In this document: positions 16,142-24,684 of the stretch, one piece after another | Layout: every line of letters starts with the position of its first letter | Numbering within the stretch: the first letter of the stretch is position 1 | Source: Muribaculaceae bacterium | Lineage (GTDB): Bacteria > Bacteroidota > Bacteroidia > Bacteroidales > Muribaculaceae | DNA length: 39,221 nt | NCBI GenBank assembly: GCA_009775355.1 | Contig: VSPN01000024.1 | Coordinates: forward strand, 1-39,221 | Reading direction: 5' to 3' | Translations under genes and position numbers: made by a program | Notes under the pieces: generated by a model | Database searches by the model: none | What the model saw: the letters and a program-made list of their open reading frames with translations, nothing else | Told to the model about the DNA's origin: nothing

Positions 16142-16237
16142 TATTACGACAACGGCCTTCTGCTTGAGGTGAAAGGGATACTCAACGGCTCTTCGAACTA
16201 TATTCTCTCGCGTGTGTTCGACAACGGCGAAGACTGA
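16142..16237 (+). pseudogene. Homoserine dehydrogenase remnant
   Basis: The plus frame starting TAT at 16142 encodes about 31 residues: DNGLLLEVKGILNGSSNYIL, then SRVFDNGED and TGA at 16235. The stretch (V)KGILNGSSNYILSR matches the homoserine dehydrogenase signature GILNGTTNYILTRM, which lies near residue 190-210 of a roughly 400-residue enzyme. Nothing before it is homologous: the frame runs straight back into the T-run of the attenuator terminator and has no start codon. Nothing after it continues the enzyme, since the TGA abuts the stop of the convergent regulator gene. It is therefore an internal scrap left by at least two breakpoints. Homoserine dehydrogenase feeds methionine and threonine synthesis, which fits the Met-rich leader upstream. 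The identity rests on a short motif. Confidence 0.7.
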
Positions 16238-17992
16238 TCAGTCTCCCTCCGAGGTGGTATCCTCCGCGAGACCTGGCTCTGATCCTGGAGAGGCGCCGGA
16301 GCGGGCCATTCGCTGGAATTCCGACGGGCTGAGTCCGGTGATGCGTTTGAAAGTCTTCGAGAAAGTGGAGCGGGAGCGGAATCCGAGTTCCGCGACAATG
16401 GCCTCGATGGTCAGGTGTCCGTAGTTCTCGAAATCGACGAAGCGTCTGCAGGCCACCGCTACCCGCCGCTCGTTGAGAAGCTGGGTGAAAGAGGTCTGCA
16501 GCCGCTCGTTGAGCACCTGAGACACATACTTCTGATTTGAGCCACACATCTCGGCTAAATCCTTTATCGTGAAGCCCTCGCGACAGAACGACTTCTCGTC
16601 GGACATGACCTCAAGCACGCGCGCCTCAAGCCTGCGACGTCGCATATCGACAAGCACAGATCCGGAATCAGAGTCACTTTGTCCATGCGTTTCTCCGGTT
16701 GCTGATTCTGAAGTGCCACTCTTCCCAACCGCTTCAATATCCCCCACCCTGCCTTCACTGTCGGTCTTTTCGGAAATCCGCTTGTCAAGAATCGCCCTGT
16801 CGCGACCCTCCTCGGCCCTTATGGCCGCCACAGTCCGCTCGTATAGGTTGCGATTCTTGCGTTTGAGACTACGGTTCTGGATAAAAATCCTTACACACAG
16901 AGCAATCACCACAATAAGAGCCGCGCTGACAATTACCAGCATGCGTGTGCGCATCTTCTCCTCTACCTGCAGGACGGCGATACGCTTCTCAAACCTGTCG
17001 GCCTGATGAAACATCTCAAGGTCGCGGATTTTGCCGAATTCGTGCGTATTAAACACCGAATCGTTCAATTCAAGCTTCTTGTGACGGTATACGTCGGCCA
17101 TGCGGCGGTCGCCGGCGTCGGCATACAGATCGCTCAGTGCCGAGCAGACCGTTATCAGCAGTTCGGGGTATCCGTGCTGACGGGCGATCTCCTCACCTTT
17201 CTTCATGTAATAAACGGCAGAATCATTCATGCCGGCCTCGCGGTAAGTCTCTCCGAGACCGAGATACGACGCGAAGTCACTGCGCGAGGGCATCAGCATC
17301 CGGCGAGATGCAGTGAGTGCTTTCTTGTATTCGCTGACAGCTCCCGGCCAGTTATGCTTCATCCTGAAGAGCGCGGCACGCGAAAGACACCCGGCGAGTT
17401 CCCATGCCGGATTGTCGTCGGTCTGCGGAACACGGGAGTTATAACGTCTGATAAGATCCGCCAGCGAATCAGGATGCACCACATCGCTGTCAAGGCGGGA
17501 TGTCAGGATATTTATAAGAGCCGTCGACGCCCACTGGTAGTGGCCTTCGCTCACAGCCTCGTCAAAAACCTGACGCAACAGACCGTAGGCTCTTTTGCTG
17601 TCGCCATAATAAAGATATATGGCTGAGAGATTCTGATTGCCGGCCGCGTCCTTGCGTCCATCCATCTCGACGGCTGTCACAAAATGGGAATATGCCGAAG
17701 CATAGTTTGAATTGAGAAAAGCCAGAACGCCGAGACTGTTGCGGGCCTCGACGGCATAAACGCGGTCTTCCGGTTTACGGTCGGTCTCATACCTGTTGGA
17801 CATGATTGTATATATGGCCAGCGCACTATCGGTACTGTTGCGCGACAGAAGCTCCTGACCAAGGTGTTTGAGTTCAGGCATCGGCCTGCTGCGGTAACGG
17901 CGATAAAGCACATCGAAACCTCCGTCAGCCGCCTGACAACACAACACACACACCATTGCCGAAAGCATCACGACAAAAACCAACCTCTTCAT
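16238..17992 (-). CDS. Membrane-spanning TPR / AraC-type transcriptional regulator
   Basis: A 584-residue protein with four parts: a signal peptide or first anchor (MKRLVFVVMLSAMVCVLCC), a TPR-like helical repeat region (about 30-330, with ALAIYTIMSNRYE and AVSEYKKALTASRR), one transmembrane helix (about 352-372, LVIVSAALIVVIALCV) and a basic coiled linker. It ends with an AraC/XylS-type double helix-turn-helix (about 470-570), with FTIKDLAEMCGSNQKYVSQVLNE and the signature GFRSRSTFSKTFKRITGLSPSEFQR. The sensor should face the periplasm and the DNA-binding end the cytoplasm. I start at the ATG at 17992, where the signal peptide begins. In-frame ATGs at 18004 and 18028 add unlikely residues. 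It is divergent from a giant secreted-protein gene and may control it. The ligand is unknown. Confidence 0.87.
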   Translation of the reverse strand: MKRLVFVVMLSAMVCVLCCQAADGGFDVLYRRYRSRPMPELKHLGQELLSRNSTDSALAIYTIMSNRYETDRKPEDRVYAVEARNSLGVLAFLNSNYASAYSHFVTAVEMDGRKDAAGNQNLSAIYLYYGDSKRAYGLLRQVFDEAVSEGHYQWASTALINILTSRLDSDVVHPDSLADLIRRYNSRVPQTDDNPAWELAGCLSRAALFRMKHNWPGAVSEYKKALTASRRMLMPSRSDFASYLGLGETYREAGMNDSAVYYMKKGEEIARQHGYPELLITVCSALSDLYADAGDRRMADVYRHKKLELNDSVFNTHEFGKIRDLEMFHQADRFEKRIAVLQVEEKMRTRMLVIVSAALIVVIALCVRIFIQNRSLKRKNRNLYERTVAAIRAEEGRDRAILDKRISEKTDSEGRVGDIEAVGKSGTSESATGETHGQSDSDSGSVLVDMRRRRLEARVLEVMSDEKSFCREGFTIKDLAEMCGSNQKYVSQVLNERLQTSFTQLLNERRVAVACRRFVDFENYGHLTIEAIVAELGFRSRSTFSKTFKRITGLSPSEFQRMARSGASPGSEPGLAEDTTSEGD

Positions 17993-18096
17993 ATCATGTC
18001 TCATTAAACAAAAACAAACGCGGCTCATATGCGCACTGATTCAAGAGAACATCCTCACTGTCATCGTGTCAGAAAAGAGAAAATAGTGCGCCGCAC

Positions 18097-18140
18097 GTGT
18101 CAATTCACGAATTGACACAAGAATTGACACAAAGAGACAC
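18097..18140. promoter_or_regulatory. Operator-like repeat cluster (inverted and direct repeats)
   Basis: GTGTCAATTC (18097-18106), two bases, its exact reverse complement GAATTGACAC (18109-18118), two bases, then a second GAATTGACAC (18121-18130) and a degenerate copy ending AGAGACAC (to 18140). The units recur every 12 bases. The cluster lies upstream of the secreted-protein promoter and inside the predicted leader of the regulator, a natural site for the adjacent AraC-type protein or another dimer. Confidence 0.6.
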
Positions 18141-18158
18141 TACTGTAATTCTCCGATT

Positions 18159-18191
18159 CTTGCACACCGCATAAGCAAGTCCTAACTTTGG
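18159..18191 (+). promoter_or_regulatory. Promoter for the 1310-residue secreted protein
   Basis: CTTG (18159-18162), 21 bases, then TAACTTTG (18184-18191), an exact -7 box. Predicted start is near 18199, giving a leader of about 75 bases. Confidence 0.65.
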
Positions 18192-18194
18192 CGC

Positions 18195-18228
18195 AAAGTT
18201 AATGCATTAATTTTAATTTTCAACAAAC
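18195..18228 (-). promoter_or_regulatory. Possible promoter for the TPR/AraC-type regulator
   Basis: On the minus strand, TAACTTTG (18202-18195) is an exact -7 box. TTTG stands 22 bases upstream (18228-18225), slightly long. Its -7 box lies 3 bases from the plus-strand -7 box, forming the near-palindrome TAACTTTGGCGCAAAGTTA (18184-18202). Confidence 0.5.
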
Positions 18229-18272
18229 CGAAGGCATGAAAAATATCATGTCATAATAAAAAAGTTAACCTT

Positions 18273-21200
18273 ATGAAACGACCCTACTACATGATGACAG
18301 CCGCGGGTGCGATGACGCTGTTCATGGGCGCGGCATTCGCCATGAGCGCTCTGGGCGAAGGCACGGAGGCGACGGTTCTTACGCCCGTCAAGAATGTCAG
18401 AGGCATACGCACGCCCGACAGAGTCATCACCATCGACGGATTCCTTTATGAGGATTTCGAGAGCGTAGCCGACGGAGAGCAAAGACTCCCCGACGGATGG
18501 AAAACGACATCAACGCCCGGACATGATTCCGACTGCTGGTCGGCCGGCACGTTAGGACGAGGCGACACTCCGCTCAACGGTGTGTCAGGATACAAATACG
18601 CATATATCCTCGGCAACAAGGAGACCGCGCACGACTCGTGGCTCTTCAGCCCCGGGGTCAGTCTGACGGCCGGTAAAGAGTATTCCATCGAATTCTTCGC
18701 CATGATGCCCCCCGTGTCGGGCTCGGATGTGATGGAGAAGCTGGAAGTATTCATAGGAGACGGCCAGACTCCCGGCGCCATGACTCTCAAACTTGAGGAG
18801 ATCGAAAATGACAATGACTACTGGCGCTGGCAGGGATATACTTTCACTCCGGAGACCTCCGGGACGTATTACATGGGCTTCCACAGCATCTCCCCGGCAG
18901 GAAGCAATTCGACAGTGATCGACGATCTCAAGATCTCGAGCGGCGACATACCTGTTTTCAAGGGGAACACAGAATTTGACATGGGCTCTACCGACACTCG
19001 CGCCGGGCTGCTTGAAACAAACTACACCTTCAGCAACGATGGCAAGGCTGCTCTTGAAGTATCGTTCGAAGAGTGCAGCGACGGGCTTCAGGTCGAGGGA
19101 CTGCCGCTCGTTCTTGACGAATATCAGGACGGCACAGTAAAGATCATTCTGTCAAAGCAGGAAGCAGGAGACTATGAAGGCCATGTCACCCTGCGCACCA
19201 ATGACCCGACGCTTCCGACAGTTAAAATCGATTTGACTGCCACTGTAAAGGAAGCCCGCGTCACAGGCTACTGTTTCGAAGACTTCGAGCAGGGAGGACC
19301 GGAAGGCTGGGATCTCTCACGCGGTTCTGCCAATGTATCCGCCAACGGCGGACATGACTCAAGCCGCGCGTGGTATTGCACCACATTCTACCAGACCTTC
19401 GACGAGAATGAAAGTCTCGGAGGTGTGGGTTTCACGACTCACTATGTCGAAATGGGAGATGAACCCGAATTCAAGTTCTGGTATCAGCTTGCCACCACCG
19501 ATATGATGGGAAATATCGCCAACGATCCCACCGATAAAGAGACAATGTCGATCAACGTATATGTCAGCGAGGACTGCGGCCGGACATGGCATAACGTATA
19601 TGCAATCGAGCCGGGAGGGGAACATGAGCATGAGCCCACTTTCGAATACACCCAGGTCACTGTGCCACTGCCCGAATATGCCGGAAAGACATGCCGCGTG
19701 CGTCTGCTGTTCAGACAGATCCAAGGCAGCACATTCTTCAATCCTGTCCGCATCCTCGTCGATGATGTGGCTATCGGCACCATGTCGCCGGTAGACCTCA
19801 AAGCCTCCACAGTCACAGGTCCGACCACTCTTTCCGCCGGCGCGGAATACTCCTTTCTCGCACAGATCGAGAACAAAGGCCAGGAAGCCGTATCAGACTA
19901 CACTGTCAGGATTTTCAACACTGCCGACAACTCCGTCATCACCACAGTCGACGGCATCGCGATCGAATCTGCCGGGAGCGTGTCGGTACCCTTCAGCTGG
20001 ACTCCCGGCGCAGCCGGAGCATATCATCTTGCAGCCGAGGTCATATCCGATGCTGACCGGACACCCGACAACAACATTTCTTATCCGCTGCACACCATAG
20101 TGTTGCCCGAGAAAAACACTGTAACGGAGATAGGCACTGTCGGCGACAGACTCGCCGGAATGTACTATCCGGTCAATTTCTTTTCGGTCGACTGCCAGTC
20201 GCAGAGTCTCTATTACGCCAACGAATTAGGCATCGACAAGGGCGAGATAAACTCCATGGTATTCACTTCATATCTCGACGGCGACTTTTTCAGCGAGCCG
20301 GTATCGTTCTACATCGCCGAAAGCAAGAGACAGGACTTCACCGACGGAGAGTTTGACGACCCCGATTCTTTCACAAAGATTTTCGAAGGCCCGATCTATT
20401 TCGAATCCGGCACAAAAGATCTTGTCATTCCGTTTGACAAGCCATATGACTACAAGGGTGGCAACATAGTGATAATGGGCAAGAAGACGGGCAAGGAGTT
20501 CATCTACGGCAAATATTTCATGATCCGCAAGTCGGAAGACAAGGAAACTCTCAGATCGATCAATATCTCCGCCTTCACATCCGGAGGTCTTGAAACCGCA
20601 GACCCGACAACGGCTGCCGTCTATCCGGAGATTCGCTTCAACATGACCAGACCGGAAGCGGGGAAGGTCACCGGCACAGTCCGCGACAACAACGGAGCCG
20701 TAGCCGGAGCGCTGGTTAAGATCGCCGGCACACAGTTCTCTACTGTCACCGACGCGACAGGCCGCTTTGAGTTTCCGACAGTCGCTATCGGCGATGTGGC
20801 CGTTGAAGTCTCGAAACATGGCTATTATGCGCTGACATCCGACATCCGACAGCTCGACAAGGGTTCGGAAGCGAACTTCAGCATCGAAATGACGGCGCTT
20901 CCGCGTCATACGCTGTCGGGCACTGTCATATCGAAAACGACAGGCGAACCTGTGGAGGGTGTCAAAATCACGCTCAATGGATATGATGATTTCCAGACCT
21001 ATACCGATGCTGACGGAAAATATTCGATCGGTGACATATGCGGCGACACAGGCAACGGATACAGAATCCTTGTTAGCAGCGATTACTTCATCCCGCAGGG
21101 TGGCGACATCGAGATTGAACAGAATGTCACCGCCGACTATACACTTGCCGACAAAATGCTACGCGTACACAACGTCAGAGCCCTTGATCTTGAATCGGAG

Positions 21201-22205
21201 GCCAACATATCGTGGGATGAGCCTATGCCCGAGTTCTCGCACGACTCAGGCGTGCCGGCCGACTATATCGGATGGGCTCACGGACAGAGCAACGTCATTG
21301 TGGCGTCGGTGTTCCACAACCGCGCCCGCATCAAGGAGATAAGCTGGTACACGACCGACGAATTCGGCTGGCACGGCAACTTCAACGTCTATGTGTTCGG
21401 TCTTGACGGAGAGGGCAATCCCGATGTGAAGAATATCCTGTATGTGGCACGCAATGTCGATTTCACCGACAATGCCTGGACCACTCATGTGATCGGCAAT
21501 CCTGTCGAGGCCGACGGCTTCATGATCGCCGTCAGCTGCGACGGCTTCCTCGGCATCGGCATCACTGAGCCTAACGACGGATATCCTTTCGAGGAGGGAC
21601 AATGCTTCTATGCCGGCGACAACTACGAATGGGGCATCTTCCCGATGTCGAATTTCAGGAAGGCTCATGTCATGCTGCGGGCATACGGAGAGAATCTCGG
21701 AGACTCTTCGAAAGCTCCCGCCTTCGCAGCGCAGAACCGGATAACGCGTCCGGCGGCCAACTACAACATCTACAGATTTGCCGACGGCTCAACGGCCGGC
21801 AACTGGGAAAAGGCTGGATCGTCGACAACCCTATCATTCCGCGACAAAGATTTCGGCTCACTCGCCAAGGGCACATACAGATATGCTGTCGCAGCGGTCT
21901 ACGACGGAGAGGAGTCAACCGCGATACTGAGCAACACGATAGATAAGGATGATTCCGGAATCGAGGGTGTGACTGCCGACGGAATACTGTCGCTCTCACC
22001 GAATCCGTTTACCGACCGGATAGTTGTCAGCAATCCGGAGGCTGTCGAAGAGATACAGATCTTCTCCACTGCCGGCGCACTGTGCGCTGCATACAGCCAC
22101 CCCGGAAAGAGCATCGACACAACCGGACTTGACAGCGGCATGTATATTGTCTGTGTGCTTCTCACAGACGGCAGAGCCGAAAGTTTCAGAATGATCCGCA
22201 AGTAA
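18273..22205 (+). CDS. Giant secreted multidomain protein with type IX sorting domain
   Basis: A 1310-residue protein with a signal peptide (MKRPYYMMTAAGAMTLFMGA). Two choice-of-anchor J (cleaved-adhesin) domains lie at about 45-230 and 333-510, each opening with FEDFE-like sequence. A CARDB-like domain (about 510-608) and an unassigned beta domain (about 613-795) follow. Two carboxypeptidase-regulatory-like folds come next (about 798-870, GTVRDNNGAVAGALVKI; about 879-950, GEPVEGVKITL). After these are another unassigned beta domain (about 995-1125), an FN3-like segment (about 1155-1225), and a type A sorting module (about 1235-1310) with LSLSPNPFTDRIVV and SGMYIVCV. No catalytic motif is visible, so an adhesive or glycan/protein-binding surface role is the most I infer. 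It is divergent from the TPR/AraC-type regulator, with its own promoter and terminator. Confidence 0.87.
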   Translation: MKRPYYMMTAAGAMTLFMGAAFAMSALGEGTEATVLTPVKNVRGIRTPDRVITIDGFLYEDFESVADGEQRLPDGWKTTSTPGHDSDCWSAGTLGRGDTPLNGVSGYKYAYILGNKETAHDSWLFSPGVSLTAGKEYSIEFFAMMPPVSGSDVMEKLEVFIGDGQTPGAMTLKLEEIENDNDYWRWQGYTFTPETSGTYYMGFHSISPAGSNSTVIDDLKISSGDIPVFKGNTEFDMGSTDTRAGLLETNYTFSNDGKAALEVSFEECSDGLQVEGLPLVLDEYQDGTVKIILSKQEAGDYEGHVTLRTNDPTLPTVKIDLTATVKEARVTGYCFEDFEQGGPEGWDLSRGSANVSANGGHDSSRAWYCTTFYQTFDENESLGGVGFTTHYVEMGDEPEFKFWYQLATTDMMGNIANDPTDKETMSINVYVSEDCGRTWHNVYAIEPGGEHEHEPTFEYTQVTVPLPEYAGKTCRVRLLFRQIQGSTFFNPVRILVDDVAIGTMSPVDLKASTVTGPTTLSAGAEYSFLAQIENKGQEAVSDYTVRIFNTADNSVITTVDGIAIESAGSVSVPFSWTPGAAGAYHLAAEVISDADRTPDNNISYPLHTIVLPEKNTVTEIGTVGDRLAGMYYPVNFFSVDCQSQSLYYANELGIDKGEINSMVFTSYLDGDFFSEPVSFYIAESKRQDFTDGEFDDPDSFTKIFEGPIYFESGTKDLVIPFDKPYDYKGGNIVIMGKKTGKEFIYGKYFMIRKSEDKETLRSINISAFTSGGLETADPTTAAVYPEIRFNMTRPEAGKVTGTVRDNNGAVAGALVKIAGTQFSTVTDATGRFEFPTVAIGDVAVEVSKHGYYALTSDIRQLDKGSEANFSIEMTALPRHTLSGTVISKTTGEPVEGVKITLNGYDDFQTYTDADGKYSIGDICGDTGNGYRILVSSDYFIPQGGDIEIEQNVTADYTLADKMLRVHNVRALDLESEANISWDEPMPEFSHDSGVPADYIGWAHGQSNVIVASVFHNRARIKEISWYTTDEFGWHGNFNVYVFGLDGEGNPDVKNILYVARNVDFTDNAWTTHVIGNPVEADGFMIAVSCDGFLGIGITEPNDGYPFEEGQCFYAGDNYEWGIFPMSNFRKAHVMLRAYGENLGDSSKAPAFAAQNRITRPAANYNIYRFADGSTAGNWEKAGSSTTLSFRDKDFGSLAKGTYRYAVAAVYDGEESTAILSNTIDKDDSGIEGVTADGILSLSPNPFTDRIVVSNPEAVEEIQIFSTAGALCAAYSHPGKSIDTTGLDSGMYIVCVLLTDGRAESFRMIRK

Positions 22206-22238
22206 CAGGATAAATAATCAAGATTCCCTGATAACGGC

Positions 22239-22277
22239 GACCGCCGCGGCCCGATGGGTCGCGGCGGTCTTTTTTTT
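22239..22277 (+). terminator. Terminator of the giant secreted-protein gene
   Basis: GACCGCCGCGGCCC (22239-22252) pairs with GGGTCGCGGCGGTC (22256-22269) over 14 bp, including one G-T wobble, with a GAT loop and a run of eight T. Confidence 0.88.
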
Positions 22278-22296
22278 CGTATCGTCGGGAACGGCG

Positions 22297-24096
<1,800 letters not shown>

Positions 24097-24122
24097 TTTA
24101 AGATTTGAAGTGATTTCGGGTG

Positions 24123-24130
24123 CAAAGTTA
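24123..24130 (-). promoter_or_regulatory. -7 box upstream of typA
   Basis: The minus strand reads TAACTTTG, 26 bases before the typA ATG. No clear TTTG is seen 19-21 bases further upstream. The rest of the gap to 24285 shows no other structure I can support. Confidence 0.45.
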
Positions 24131-24285
24131 CAAAAAATATGTTATATAACACTGTTTCAGCCCTCATATTATTGCCATGCGCACCTGCAGATCATTCAAC
24201 CGGGTCCGCGCCGAAGAGCCTTTCCACTGCAGAATCCGGCTTAGAACACGCTCATTAAAATCCAGGGGTCGCATGAGAAGTGGCC

Positions 24286-24672
24286 TTAAGGGCAGCATGT
24301 GTCAGGGTCTTCGCGGACCGGGATCTTTTCTTTGAGGAAGTCGCGTGGCGGAGCCGACGGAGATGACCGATGTCTCCTTGCGGCAGCGGTGCCTTTCTTA
24401 TGCCTGGTGCTCCGGCGCTTACTGCCTTCGTCAGAGTCTCCGGCAGATCCATTTCTGACAGACTCACCCACTGACTTGCCCCCGGCACCGGAGAGAGAAT
24501 CGGTCTGACTGCCACAGATCTCCGTCAGTTCCCTGAGAGATGACAGAACAGAGTCAGTCTCATCGTCGCCCCGGCGGCACTGGCGCGACAGAAACGCGCA
24601 TAGCACTATTGCAAGAGAGACTGCAGCGAGCACTGCCGCACCGATCCGTTCGTTTCTGCCGAGACGCTTCAT
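24286..24672 (-). CDS. Small membrane-anchored hypothetical protein downstream of tamL
   Basis: A 128-residue protein with one N-terminal membrane helix (about 10-28, IGAAVLAAVSLAIVLCAFL). A low-complexity Ser/Gly/Asp stretch and a Lys/Arg-rich segment (about 85-102) follow, then a short C-terminal motif DFLKEKIP and a Cys-Cys-Pro end. I do not recognise a named family. Bacteroidales genomes often carry such a short anchor-plus-basic-tail protein beside this outer-membrane gene. It begins 12 bases after the tamL stop, so it is probably the last gene of the tamB-tamL transcript and may have an envelope role. Its composition is skewed, but the tight spacing and membrane helix support a real gene. 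Confidence 0.65.
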   Translation of the reverse strand: MKRLGRNERIGAAVLAAVSLAIVLCAFLSRQCRRGDDETDSVLSSLRELTEICGSQTDSLSGAGGKSVGESVRNGSAGDSDEGSKRRSTRHKKGTAAARRHRSSPSAPPRDFLKEKIPVREDPDTCCP

Positions 24673-24684
24673 GACTGCCTAAGG

